Positions 33,743-42,435 of a stretch of 64,000 nt of DNA are shown here, piece after piece. This DNA comes from an uncultured Pseudomonadales bacterium (lineage in GTDB: Bacteria > Pseudomonadota > Gammaproteobacteria > Pseudomonadales > Azotimanducaceae): NCBI GenBank assembly GCA_938036875.1, contig CALHVX010000017.1, forward strand, positions 62,001 through 126,000. Reading direction: 5' to 3'. Position 1 is the first letter of the stretch, and each line of letters begins with the position of its first letter. Under the pieces are notes generated by a model, which saw only the letters and a list, made by a program, of their open reading frames with translations, was not told the origin of the DNA and did not search any database. The position numbers and the translations under genes are program-made.

Positions 33743-34795
33743 CTAGAGCATAGACTCCGCCAACAGCTCCAACGCTTGCGGTTGGCCAGAGCCAATCAGC
33801 ATGCTAGAAACATGGCCTTTCTTGCCCGCATCACGCCAGCGCTGCAGTCGATCTTTGATCCGATCTGCTGGACCCACCAAGTGGCAAGCGTCAATCAGCT
33901 CCGCTGGAACGGCAGCCATCGCTTCGTCTTTACGGCCTGCTAGGAACAAATCTTGAATCTTGATCGCGGCTTCTTCAAAACCTAAACGCTTGGCGTAGTC
34001 GTTGTAGAAGTTCTTGTCGCGAGCACCCATGCCACCAATGTAGAGCGCCATGTTGCCGCGGATTGGCACCATACATTCTTCAACGCTATCACCCATAACG
34101 CAGCTGACAAAAGGTGCAATGTTGAACTGGCCTAAGTTTTTGTCGACGCCGGTAGCAGCTTGAGCCTTAGCAAAACCTTTGTTGATCGGCTCTTCAAACA
34201 CGTGATACTGCTCAGGGTCCATCCACACAGGGAAGAATCCATCCGCCACCTCAGCAGATGCGGCAACGCCCGCTGGCGTTATCGTGGCGGCATACACAGG
34301 AATGTCTTCTTCGCAGTGCAGAATGCTTTTAAGCGGCTTACCCAAACCCGTTGCACCAGGACCGGTGTAAGGCATTTGGTACATGTTGCCATCAAAGGTT
34401 GCAGGCCCTTCGCGGCGGAAGATCTGCTTCATAATGGAGATGTACTCTTTGAGACGCGTGACCGGCTTGCCGTAAGGGGTGCCATGCCAGCCCTCAACCA
34501 CTTGGGGACCCGAGGCGCCAACGCCACAGATGAAACGACCGCCAGAGAGTTCCGCTAGGGTCATTGCGGTCATTGCCGCCATAGCCGGTGTTCGCGCAGG
34601 CATCTGCATAATGGCGGTTCCCACCTTCATCTTGGTCGTATTTGCCAGGATCCAGGTTGCCGGGGTAACGGCATCAGAACCATAGGCTTCAGCGGTCCAG
34701 ATGCTGTCATAGCCAAGGTTTTCTGCGTGTTGCACCTGCTTAATGGGGATATTGATTTTGCGGCCTGAATAGCCGGAGATGAGTCCTAACTTCAT
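33743..34795 (-). CDS. LLM-class F420-dependent oxidoreductase (Rv3520c-like)
   Basis: A 350-residue luciferase-like enzyme. It begins MKLGLISGYSGRKINIPIKQ and has NLGYDSIWTAEAYGSDAVTP, KVGTAIMQMPARTPAMAAM, SGGRFICGVGASGPQVVEGW and HGTPYGKPVTRLKEYI. This is the typical sequence of the mycobacterial Rv3520c-like F420 group. Later 'KSILHCEEDIPVYAATITPAG' and 'EVADGFFPVWMDPEQYHVF' form the barrel end. AAGGG lies before the ATG. It is the sixth LLM gene in the window. No operon partner is close (the next minus-strand gene upstream is 160 bp away). Confidence 0.9.
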   Translation of the reverse strand: MKLGLISGYSGRKINIPIKQVQHAENLGYDSIWTAEAYGSDAVTPATWILANTTKMKVGTAIMQMPARTPAMAAMTAMTLAELSGGRFICGVGASGPQVVEGWHGTPYGKPVTRLKEYISIMKQIFRREGPATFDGNMYQMPYTGPGATGLGKPLKSILHCEEDIPVYAATITPAGVAASAEVADGFFPVWMDPEQYHVFEEPINKGFAKAQAATGVDKNLGQFNIAPFVSCVMGDSVEECMVPIRGNMALYIGGMGARDKNFYNDYAKRLGFEEAAIKIQDLFLAGRKDEAMAAVPAELIDACHLVGPADRIKDRLQRWRDAGKKGHVSSMLIGSGQPQALELLAESML

Positions 34796-34957
34796 GATTT
34801 ACCCTTGTTTGCTATTGAAGATCTGTCGTTGAAATTTGTCGATTAAGGTTTGTCGCTAACAATGCTACCGAAAAGCTGCAGGCTACGAATCGATGGGGTG
34901 AACCAAGGCTGAGACAGGCTTTAGCTCCAGAATCACTTGTCATCAGAACCAGGGTGT

Positions 34958-35221
34958 TTAGGCAGAATGCGCCTGCTGTAAATAGGCAATGATATCGGCG
35001 GATTCATATAGCCACTGAACGCTCGCGGATTCACCCTCACCACGCTCGATGCGCAAACACGGGACCTGTCGGCTACCCCCGCCAGCTACCAGAGCATCGT
35101 AGGCGCTACGATCTTGCAAAATGTCCTGCATTTCCATCTCAATGCCGGCCTGATTCAGAAACTGCCGAACTCTCGCGCAAAATGGGCAGGAATCGTATTT
35201 GAAGAGTTGATAAGTTTCCAT
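34958..35221 (-). CDS. Glutaredoxin/GST-N-like thioredoxin-fold protein
   Basis: An 87-residue protein with a glutaredoxin-type redox site CPFC (residues 12-15) near the N-terminus. It also has a cis-Pro glutathione-binding element RQVPCLRIE and a C-terminal 'LYESADIIAYLQ', which matches the 'l.eS.aI..YL' signature of the GST N-terminal domain. It is the length of a single glutaredoxin. It probably reduces disulfides or glutathionylated proteins in the cytosol. AAAGGTGG lies upstream of the ATG. It is divergent from the DsbA-like gene. Confidence 0.85.
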   Translation of the reverse strand: METYQLFKYDSCPFCARVRQFLNQAGIEMEMQDILQDRSAYDALVAGGGSRQVPCLRIERGEGESASVQWLYESADIIAYLQQAHSA

Positions 35222-35527
35222 GCGCCACCTTTCTTGTCGTCTAATTGATGTCCATTAAAGTGCCTAGGCTAGCTGGGCCGGACATAGCCCATCATTATGC
35301 CATGGATACCTAGTGGCGACGACCAATCCCCAGTGAAGTGGCAAACGGCTGGTACCGAGCGATACAGCTCCATGCGCCCCGAGTTGCAGAACCAAAAAGC
35401 TTCAACCAGCCTTGGCAATCCAGAATTCAGGCAAATTCGAGCCAATTTCCGTTGAATCTGCACAGCACCGTGCTGGTGGCTAGCCCAACGCCCCGGTACC
35501 ATCCCTCTTTTGCCTCCTGGAGATATC
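35222..35527. other. Divergent intergenic region
   Basis: 306 bp between the glutaredoxin-like gene and the DsbA-like gene. It holds the ribosome sites of both genes and a short CAGCAC/GTGCTG inverted repeat near 35460. Open frames here (for example 35338-35535) show no protein character. No promoter could be assigned with confidence. Confidence 0.4.
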
Positions 35528-36214
35528 GTGGCTAAATCTGGTAAGAAGTCCGGCAAAGTAGATACCGTCCGCTACCTAATCATCGGCTTCGTGGCCCTGA
35601 TTGCACTGAGTGTGATCGGTTACGGCTTGCTGCACAGCACCGGGGCTGCCGTTGGTGAATTTGTTGAAGGCGAACACTACGACATCATAGAGGATGCGCC
35701 TCGCCGCCGTGCCAGCGACCCAATAGTGGTCACCGAATTTTTTAGCTACGGCTGCATACACTGTAAGAATTTTGATCCGTTGATCGAGAAATGGAAGCCA
35801 AGCCTACCTGCTGGCGCCGAGTTCCAGCGCGCGCCTGTCAGTTTCTCACCCGCCTGGGAGTTACTATCCCGCACCTACCTCGCCTTCGAGGCCATGGGCA
35901 AATTGCCAGGAAACCACGAGCGCGTCTTTCGGGCGATACATGAAAACGGCACCCAATTTCTATCCGCGGATCAATTGGCTAACTTCGCAGCTAAAGGCAA
36001 CATCGACAAAGCGGAATTTTTGGCCGCGTTTAACAGCACGGCCGTGAATCGCCGTCTGAGCCAAATCGAGACCGCAATGACTAACGCAGGCGTTCGCAGC
36101 GTGCCTCAATTGGTTGTTGCCGGAAAATACCGTATCAACAACGATGTTGGGCGCAAGATCTCGCTGGCTGTGGTTGATCACCTAATTGCGCTGGAGCAAG
36201 GCTCCGCACCTTAG
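35528..36214 (+). CDS. DsbA-like thiol:disulfide interchange protein
   Basis: A 228-residue protein with a basic N-terminus, one membrane anchor or uncleaved signal (YLIIGFVALIALSVIGYGLL) and a DsbA-type thioredoxin domain with an inserted helical lobe. The redox site is SYGCIHCKNFDPLIEKW (CxHC, with His as in DsbA), and the cis-Pro loop is GVRSVPQLVVAGKYRI. It would introduce or shuffle disulfides in periplasmic proteins. GTG 35528 is chosen because TGGAGA stands just upstream; the frame opens six codons earlier. It precedes the DUF4126/PBP1b/LpoP genes on the same strand by 28 bp. Confidence 0.88.
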   Translation: MAKSGKKSGKVDTVRYLIIGFVALIALSVIGYGLLHSTGAAVGEFVEGEHYDIIEDAPRRRASDPIVVTEFFSYGCIHCKNFDPLIEKWKPSLPAGAEFQRAPVSFSPAWELLSRTYLAFEAMGKLPGNHERVFRAIHENGTQFLSADQLANFAAKGNIDKAEFLAAFNSTAVNRRLSQIETAMTNAGVRSVPQLVVAGKYRINNDVGRKISLAVVDHLIALEQGSAP

Positions 36215-36242
36215 CTGGCTAGGGCCAACTAACGCGTTCTTT

Positions 36243-36869
36243 ATGGGTGAATATCAGGCATTAATCCAAACCCTCGCGCTAACGATGGGGGTTGCTTGGG
36301 CCAGCGGCTTAAATCTCTACGCTGCCATCGCCGTATTGGGTTTAAGCAGTGCCACAGGTTACGTCGCGTTGCCGGATTCACTAGCGTTGGTTGCCGACCC
36401 TTTGGTGATCTTCGCGGCTAGCGTTATGTACTGCATAGAGTTCATGGCGGATAAAACACCCGGTGTCGACACAGCTTGGGATGCTATCCATACCTTTATC
36501 CGCATTCCCGCTGGCGCTATGCTCGCCGCCGGTGCTGTTGGAGAGGTCACGCCGGCGTTCACTGTCGCAGCAGGTTTACTCGGCGGTGGTGTGACTGCTG
36601 CTACTCACGCTACCAAAGCGGGAGCGCGAGTCATGATCAACACCTCACCTGAACCCTTTTCAAATTGGGGGGCATCCCTAGGCGAGGACTTGGCGGTGTT
36701 TGCAGGTCTTTGGGCTGCGCTGTCACACCCACTGCTATTTGTCGTGGCATTTGTGTTGTTTATGCTTAGCCTGATCTGGGTCATGCCAAGACTTTGGCAA
36801 GGCATTCACAGCCTAGGCCAAAGGCTCGGGCGCAGTTTAGGCTTAATCCCCGATAAACCGGTCACTTAG
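36243..36869 (+). CDS. DUF4126 family membrane protein
   Basis: A 208-residue integral membrane protein with about five hydrophobic segments. LTMGVAWASGLNLYAAIAVLG, FMADKTPGVDTAWDAIHTFIR and GVTAATHATKAGARVMIN are the features of the DUF4126 family, which has unknown function. Segment order and length fit the family. ATG 36243 lacks a clear ribosome site; a TTG at 36186 inside the DsbA gene is an alternative that would add 19 non-conserved residues. The gene ends 2 bp before the TTG start of PBP1b, so the two are coupled. Confidence 0.8.
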   Translation: MGEYQALIQTLALTMGVAWASGLNLYAAIAVLGLSSATGYVALPDSLALVADPLVIFAASVMYCIEFMADKTPGVDTAWDAIHTFIRIPAGAMLAAGAVGEVTPAFTVAAGLLGGGVTAATHATKAGARVMINTSPEPFSNWGASLGEDLAVFAGLWAALSHPLLFVVAFVLFMLSLIWVMPRLWQGIHSLGQRLGRSLGLIPDKPVT

Positions 36870-36871
36870 CC

Positions 36872-39193
36872 TTGCTACGAATTGCCTTCAAAAGCATCGC
36901 GTGGTTGGCGTTAGCAACAGCCCTGCTGTTGGCCGGCTACCTTTGGAAGCTCGACCGAACCATAACCGAAACATTTGAAGGCCGACGTTGGTCTGTGCCT
37001 GCCGTGGTGTATGCACAACCACTAGAAATCTATCCAGGGCTTGAGCTTAGCCAAGCGGATTTTATCAGCGAGCTAAACCGTGTGGGCTACGAAGCCGCTG
37101 GTACGGTCCGCCATCCCGGACAATTTAAGATTGGACCGCAACAGGTACAGGTCCACTTGCGCAGCGTGCAGTTTGTCGAGAGCAAACGTGCCACCACCAC
37201 GGTGACCGTAGACTTCAACCAGCAGCAAATCAGCAGGATTCGTAATCTCCAAGATAGCGAAGAGCCCTTCCTACGTTTGGACCCTGCCGTGATCGGCAGC
37301 TTCTTTCCAAGCCACGGAGAGGACCGGGTCATACTTACTCCTGAACAAGTGCCGGCGTTGCTGCGCGATGCATTAAAAGCGGTTGAAGACCGTAGCTTCG
37401 ATACCCATCACGGTTTTGACTTGCGCGGCATAGCCCGTGCATTTTGGGTCAACTTACAACAACGCAAACTTAGCCAAGGCGGAAGCACGCTTACTCAGCA
37501 ACTGGTCAAAAGCTACTTCTTAGACAATCGCCGCACTTTGCAGCGCAAGCTACGCGAGTTGGCCATGGCGGTAATACTTGAGGTGCGTTTCGAAAAAACC
37601 GACTTGTTGAACGCTTACATCAACGAGATATTTATCGGCCAGGCTGGCGTGCGTGCCATCCACGGGTTTGGTTTAGGTGCACAGTTTTACTTCAACCGAC
37701 CTCTTAGCGAGCTAGAACCCGCCGGCATCGCCACTTTAGTCACCATTATTCGCGGCCCCTCTTACTACAATCCGTTTCGGCATCCTGAACGCGTTCGTGA
37801 GCGACGCGATCGCGTGCTAGAGATCTTGCATCAACAGCAGCACATAGACGACGTACAACTAGCCAAGGCACTAAACTCGCCACTAGACGTGGTGCGCGGT
37901 GCGCGCAAAGGTGGCACCTACTACCCCGCCTTTATGGATTTGGTGCGACGCGATTTAACCACCCAATACGTCGAGCAAGATCTAGCGAGCCAAGGCTTAA
38001 AAGTCTTCACCACCTTATCTCCGCGTTTGCAGGATGCTATGGAAGCAGGCATTAGCAACACGCTTGAGCGCTTGGATAAACACCCCAAGGTTCGCTTGCA
38101 ACAAGAATCTGGGGTGACCGAGCAGGCGTTGCAGGCCGCTGCGGTGGTCACCGATGTGCAAACCGGTGAGGTCCTTGCGCTTGCTGGTGGACGCGATGCC
38201 GGTAGCGATGGATTCAACCGCGCATTAAAGGCTAGCCGTCCAATGGGGTCACTAATAAAGCCGGTGGTCTACGCCTTAGCATTGGAAGATGGCGCGCATT
38301 TGGCAACACATCTGCAAGATCAGGCGGTGGAAGTTAGCCTACCCAAACAAGCCGCATGGACACCACAAAACTTCGACAAGACTGAGCACGGTCAAGTGCC
38401 ACTCATTCGAGCACTGGCTGATTCGTTAAACCTGGCGACGGTCAACCTAGGTTTGCAACTAGGTGTTGCCCGTATTGCCCAGCGTCTCGCTGCGCTCAGC
38501 GGCAAGCCCACCAAAAACGCCTACCCATCGCTATTGTTAGGTGCTGAGCCACGCACACCACTGGAGGTAAGCGAGCTGTACGCGACCTTTGCCAGCGGAG
38601 GCTTCGTAACCAAGCCGAAAACCGTTATCGGGGTACTCAACGAACAAGGGCAAGAGCTATCACACCATCAATTTCAGCTGGAGCAGCGGTTGACCCCCAC
38701 CACCGCAGCGCAACTCACACGCGCGATGCAAGCGGTAATGCAGCAAGGCACTGGGAAAAGTTCACGCCATGCAGGCACGCAGACCGCAGGTAAAACGGGC
38801 ACCTCAGATGACTACCGTGATAGCTGGTTTGCTGGTTATGATGCCTCTCATCTAACCGTGGTATGGCTGGGCCGTGATGACAACACGCCAGCGGGCCTGA
38901 CCGGTGCAGGCGGCGCGCTGAAGGTATGGGATCAAATCATGGCCGACATTGGCAGCAACCCACTTAATCAAAATGTCGGCGCTGGAGACATTGCCAGCCT
39001 AGCCGTCAGCGAACGCCACATTGATTACAGCACCGGCTTGCTGCTTGAAGGAAACTGTCCACTCAGCAACACTGGCGCAGATGTAAGCCTGTTGCTACCG
39101 CTCGACGCGCAGCTGTTGGTACATCCCGGTTGCACCAGCAAAGGTGGGTTCGGCAAACGCCTACAGCGTTGGTTTGGCGCCACACCCGATTAA
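36872..39193 (+). CDS. mrcB: Penicillin-binding protein 1B (bifunctional transglycosylase-transpeptidase)
   Basis: A 773-residue class A PBP that polymerises and cross-links peptidoglycan. The order is: a TM helix (residues 9-25); a UB2H-like domain (about 60-150, 'ELNRVGYEAAGTVRHPGQF'); GT51 with VEDRSFDTHHGFD (catalytic Glu172), GGSTLTQQLVKSYFL and RKLRELAMAVILE; and the transpeptidase with MGSLIKP (Ser460, Lys463), DSLNLATVN (SxN) and AGKTGTSDDYRDSW (KTG 641-643). The UB2H region and the total length match PBP1B, not PBP1A. The start is TTG 36872, 2 bp after the DUF4126 stop. A lipoprotein activator gene follows. Confidence 0.95.
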   Translation: MLRIAFKSIAWLALATALLLAGYLWKLDRTITETFEGRRWSVPAVVYAQPLEIYPGLELSQADFISELNRVGYEAAGTVRHPGQFKIGPQQVQVHLRSVQFVESKRATTTVTVDFNQQQISRIRNLQDSEEPFLRLDPAVIGSFFPSHGEDRVILTPEQVPALLRDALKAVEDRSFDTHHGFDLRGIARAFWVNLQQRKLSQGGSTLTQQLVKSYFLDNRRTLQRKLRELAMAVILEVRFEKTDLLNAYINEIFIGQAGVRAIHGFGLGAQFYFNRPLSELEPAGIATLVTIIRGPSYYNPFRHPERVRERRDRVLEILHQQQHIDDVQLAKALNSPLDVVRGARKGGTYYPAFMDLVRRDLTTQYVEQDLASQGLKVFTTLSPRLQDAMEAGISNTLERLDKHPKVRLQQESGVTEQALQAAAVVTDVQTGEVLALAGGRDAGSDGFNRALKASRPMGSLIKPVVYALALEDGAHLATHLQDQAVEVSLPKQAAWTPQNFDKTEHGQVPLIRALADSLNLATVNLGLQLGVARIAQRLAALSGKPTKNAYPSLLLGAEPRTPLEVSELYATFASGGFVTKPKTVIGVLNEQGQELSHHQFQLEQRLTPTTAAQLTRAMQAVMQQGTGKSSRHAGTQTAGKTGTSDDYRDSWFAGYDASHLTVVWLGRDDNTPAGLTGAGGALKVWDQIMADIGSNPLNQNVGAGDIASLAVSERHIDYSTGLLLEGNCPLSNTGADVSLLLPLDAQLLVHPGCTSKGGFGKRLQRWFGATPD

Positions 39194-39211
39194 CTAAAGC
39201 AGAGGCTCACT

Positions 39212-39772
39212 TTGAATTCATCATCCCTTTCATTCCCCCCTTCATTGCTACGCCCATTTGCATTACTAATATTGTCCGTCCTTTTAGCCGGTTGTATCGG
39301 CGGCGGCGATACCAACTACCCGAGCACTCCTCCTGTGGTTGCGGTAGAAGACCGTTCAACTGTTGGCAACAACAACACAAGCGCCGCATCGACGGATCAG
39401 AGCAGCACCAGGGGTACCGCAACGCCTAGCCAAGCGGAAGTCAGCAAGCACAATGTGACCCTAGCATTGCTCGACAAAAGCGAAGCGGCACGCAGCCAAG
39501 GCAATCTAAAAGAAGCAGTAACACACGTTGAGCGTGCTATCCGCATCAATCCAAGGCGGGCGGATTTGTGGGTTCAACTGGCGCAGCTACAACTGGCGCT
39601 TAACGAACCGACTATCGCCGAAGGTTATGCTCGTAAGGCAATCGCTTTGGCTGGATCACGAATAGATTGGAAGCGTGATGCCTGGCTGGTCATCGCCGAT
39701 GCCAAACAAGCACAAGGCATGACCGGAGAAGCCGACGCCATACGCCAGCGCTGGCGTACCGCCCAAGGTTAA
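39212..39772 (+). CDS. lpoP: LpoP-like TPR lipoprotein, probable PBP1B activator
   Basis: A 186-residue outer-membrane lipoprotein. The lipobox LLAGC gives Cys28 as the acylated residue. It is followed by a Ser/Thr/Asn-rich linker (30-75) and two to three TPR-like helical pairs (LLDKSEAARSQGNLKEAVTHVERAIRI region, then WVQLAQLQLALNEPTIAEGYARKAI). In Pseudomonas aeruginosa a TPR lipoprotein, LpoP, is encoded directly beside the PBP1B gene and activates the enzyme. Here the gene follows mrcB by 18 bp, and both architecture and position agree. The start is TTG 39212 with AGAGG upstream. Homology by sequence was not tested; the assignment rests on context plus domain type. Confidence 0.82.
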   Translation: MNSSSLSFPPSLLRPFALLILSVLLAGCIGGGDTNYPSTPPVVAVEDRSTVGNNNTSAASTDQSSTRGTATPSQAEVSKHNVTLALLDKSEAARSQGNLKEAVTHVERAIRINPRRADLWVQLAQLQLALNEPTIAEGYARKAIALAGSRIDWKRDAWLVIADAKQAQGMTGEADAIRQRWRTAQG

Positions 39773-39778
39773 GCTGGC

Positions 39779-41113
39779 TCAGCGAGCTACCGAGAACAAC
39801 CGGTCGCGATCTAGCTGGAACCGCTTGCCGGCCATGTAGAAGCAGGGAATGCACAACAGCGACAATAGGGTGAAACCTAATAGGGTCATAGAGTAAGGTT
39901 CAGCCACGCCAGATGAGGCAAGTTGATCAACGACAACACCACCTGCCGTAACCCCAATGCCAAGCCCAACAAAATTTAGCGACAAAATGTAGAACGCAAC
40001 CACGGTTGCACGAATTTGCGGTGGAACCAACTCTTGTACCGTCGAGAAGGTGGGGCCATAGAAGCAGCCCAACTGAAAGTAACCGACAAAGATCCCAATC
40101 CAAAACCAGGCACTTTCTGCTGGCACTACTCGGTAAGCGATGTTCAGCGGCGCTAAGATCAATACGATCCAAAACAAAAACATGGCGCGGCCTTGACCCG
40201 TAGCACGCAAAAAAGCATCACCACCCCAACCACCAAACAGATTTCCCATGATTCCAGCAACAATGGCAATAAGCCCGGTAATCTGCGCAATTTCGTCGGG
40301 ATCAAAACCACGCTCATTGGCGTACCAAAGTTGGTCAAAGGTTGCTGCTCCCAACATGAAGTGCAACGCTACACCGCCTGCAATGGTGAAGCAAAGGGCC
40401 GGTGAGGCGCGTAAAGCACGCCCTAGAGTGCTAACAATCTCCCCAAAGCTCTGCTTAGATTGAGCCGGCTGGTCTTGGCCTTGATCTTGGTTAAGGGCAA
40501 GATCAGCAGAAGCCACTCGCAGATGTTTACGCGGGGTTTCTTTTATAAATAGCATAATGATCGCCAGGCACACACCCACGGCACCCAACAAGTAGAAACA
40601 GTTGCGCCAACCAATGGCTGGACCCAAGTAACCCGCAATGAGCAAGCTGGCCCCAATGCCAAGCGGCACACCCATATAGTAGATACCGGAGGCCAAACCT
40701 AGACGTGCGGATGGAAATCGATCGCCAAGGAGCGACATCGCTGTTGGCGTCATAATGGATTCACCAACACCAATAAACATTCGCGGTGCTGCCAACGAGA
40801 TAAAGCCTTTTGCAGCTCCAGACAGAGCGGTTAACAGGCTCCACAACGCCAACCCCGCAGCGATCAAGCGTGTACGGTTGACGGTGTCGGCCAACACCCC
40901 CATAAACAACCCCATCACCGAGTAGAAAAAAATGAAGACTAATCCGGTGAGCAATCCAAATTGAGTGTTGGTCAGCCCTAGCTCGGGAACAATAGAATTT
41001 GAAAAGCTGGCTAACAGCTGTCGGTCTACAAAGTTCATGACGTTCAAAAGCGTCAGGAAACCCAAAAACACGTAGCTACCTTTGGTGACCTTCTCGTCTA
41101 CTGCTGCTGCCAT
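39779..41113 (-). CDS. MFS transporter (spinster-like)
   Basis: A 444-residue protein with 12 predicted membrane segments. It has the 'NFVDRQLLASFSNSIVPELGLTNTQFG' lead-in typical of spinster-type MFS members (residues 25-50), and GVLADTVNRTRLIAAG in place of the classical TM2-3 signature. A long charged central loop lies near residues 190-225. Substrates of such bacterial MFS proteins range from organic acids to sphingolipid-like molecules. It lies 29 bp downstream of glcF in the same direction, so a role in glycolate or other 2-hydroxyacid transport is possible, although glycolate permeases are usually LctP/GlcA. GGGGGAGAG lies before the ATG. Confidence 0.85.
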   Translation of the reverse strand: MAAAVDEKVTKGSYVFLGFLTLLNVMNFVDRQLLASFSNSIVPELGLTNTQFGLLTGLVFIFFYSVMGLFMGVLADTVNRTRLIAAGLALWSLLTALSGAAKGFISLAAPRMFIGVGESIMTPTAMSLLGDRFPSARLGLASGIYYMGVPLGIGASLLIAGYLGPAIGWRNCFYLLGAVGVCLAIIMLFIKETPRKHLRVASADLALNQDQGQDQPAQSKQSFGEIVSTLGRALRASPALCFTIAGGVALHFMLGAATFDQLWYANERGFDPDEIAQITGLIAIVAGIMGNLFGGWGGDAFLRATGQGRAMFLFWIVLILAPLNIAYRVVPAESAWFWIGIFVGYFQLGCFYGPTFSTVQELVPPQIRATVVAFYILSLNFVGLGIGVTAGGVVVDQLASSGVAEPYSMTLLGFTLLSLLCIPCFYMAGKRFQLDRDRLFSVAR

Positions 41114-41142
41114 CTCTCCCCCTCGTGAAAGCTTGCAAGCTA

Positions 41143-42435
41143 CTACTCCAGTAGCGTTAGCCAGTGTACCACCGGAACTTGAGCTGCTGAGCCAATATGG
41201 AGCTGGCAGCCCACGTTAGCCGTGGCAATGATATCTGGTGCTGCTGCTTGCAGCGCTGCAACCTTCTGCTGCTGCAACTGCTCCGACAGCTTCGGTTGCG
41301 TAATGGCGTAAGTTCCGGCAGAACCACAGCAAATGTGCGCATCAGCTACGGGTACCAAAAGATAGCCTGCAGCGGTAAGCAACTTCTCAACCTGACCGGT
41401 TAGCTGCTGCCCGTGCTGCAAAGTGCAAGGAGAGTGCCACGCCACCTTTAACTGAACCCCAGTCGCGTCCTTAGATTCTGGGGCAGCTTGAGCTGTAACC
41501 CCCTTAGGTAGGCGCGAAGTGGTTGTCAACGGTAAAGCGCTTAAGTACTCGCTGGCATCAACTAACTTCTCTGCAAGCTTTACAGCCTTGGGTAAATAAT
41601 CAGCGTCTTGCGCCAATAGGCGCGGATAGTCTTTTAAGGTAACGCCACAGCCACTGGCGCTAGAGATAATGGCGTCTACCTTATCGAGCCAAGGTCCCAC
41701 TTGATCAAGCAACGCGCGCATATGCCCCAGCGCCCCATCACCATCGCCTAAATGGAGCGTTGCTCCACCACAACAACCATCTTCAGCTATACGTTCGACA
41801 CGCACGTTGTGATTCTGGAGTAACTGCTGCAAGTGACTATTGGTGGACGGCGTTGCCGCTTTTTGGACGCAGCCATCCAACAACAAAACCGAGCCCACTT
41901 CATTGTCTGCAGTTGGGTTTAACTCTAGATTTTTAGGCGCAGCCCGGTTCGACTCCAATTTAGGTAGCGGACGGCGCAACATGGCGGGTAACAACCATCG
42001 AAACCAATTGCCCAATCGGGCCCAACGGCGAAACCGGGTGGCATTCGGAATCAACCAGACCAGGCCAGAGCGCTGTAACCGCTGGAACCAGCCACGTTTA
42101 ATCGCCTCACCTACATGAGTCTCTCCAGCCAGGTGCTCGCGACCAATTTCTAGCAACTCACCATAAGCTACCCCTGAAGGGCAGGTGGTCTCGCAGGAGC
42201 GACAGGTTAAGCAACGATCCAAGTGGGTTTGCGCTCGCTGGTTAACCGAATTGCTTTCTAAGAGATCTTTAATCAAGTAGATACGGCCACGTGGTCCATC
42301 CAACTCATCACCCAAAAGTTGATAGGTTGGACAGGTGGCATTGCAAAACCCGCAGTGCACGCAAGAACGCAAGATGGCATCTGCCCGTTGGCCTTTATCC
42401 GTTGCCAAAATATCCGGATGCAGATTAGTTTGCAT
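41143..42435 (-). CDS. glcF: Glycolate oxidase iron-sulfur subunit GlcF
   Basis: A 430-residue [4Fe-4S] protein that takes electrons from GlcD/GlcE and feeds the quinone pool. Two ferredoxin motifs, CVHCGFCNATCP (Cys25, 28, 31, 35) and CLTCRSCETTCP (about 75-86), are followed by two CCG domains (EDGCCGGATLHL and HICCGSAGTY). This is the complete GlcF/LutA-like layout. ATG 42435 is used because MQTNLHPDIL is the conserved N-terminus; the longer open frame (to 42549) overlaps glcE and is not credible. It overlaps the end of glcE by 11 bp. Confidence 0.95.
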   Translation of the reverse strand: MQTNLHPDILATDKGQRADAILRSCVHCGFCNATCPTYQLLGDELDGPRGRIYLIKDLLESNSVNQRAQTHLDRCLTCRSCETTCPSGVAYGELLEIGREHLAGETHVGEAIKRGWFQRLQRSGLVWLIPNATRFRRWARLGNWFRWLLPAMLRRPLPKLESNRAAPKNLELNPTADNEVGSVLLLDGCVQKAATPSTNSHLQQLLQNHNVRVERIAEDGCCGGATLHLGDGDGALGHMRALLDQVGPWLDKVDAIISSASGCGVTLKDYPRLLAQDADYLPKAVKLAEKLVDASEYLSALPLTTTSRLPKGVTAQAAPESKDATGVQLKVAWHSPCTLQHGQQLTGQVEKLLTAAGYLLVPVADAHICCGSAGTYAITQPKLSEQLQQQKVAALQAAAPDIIATANVGCQLHIGSAAQVPVVHWLTLLE

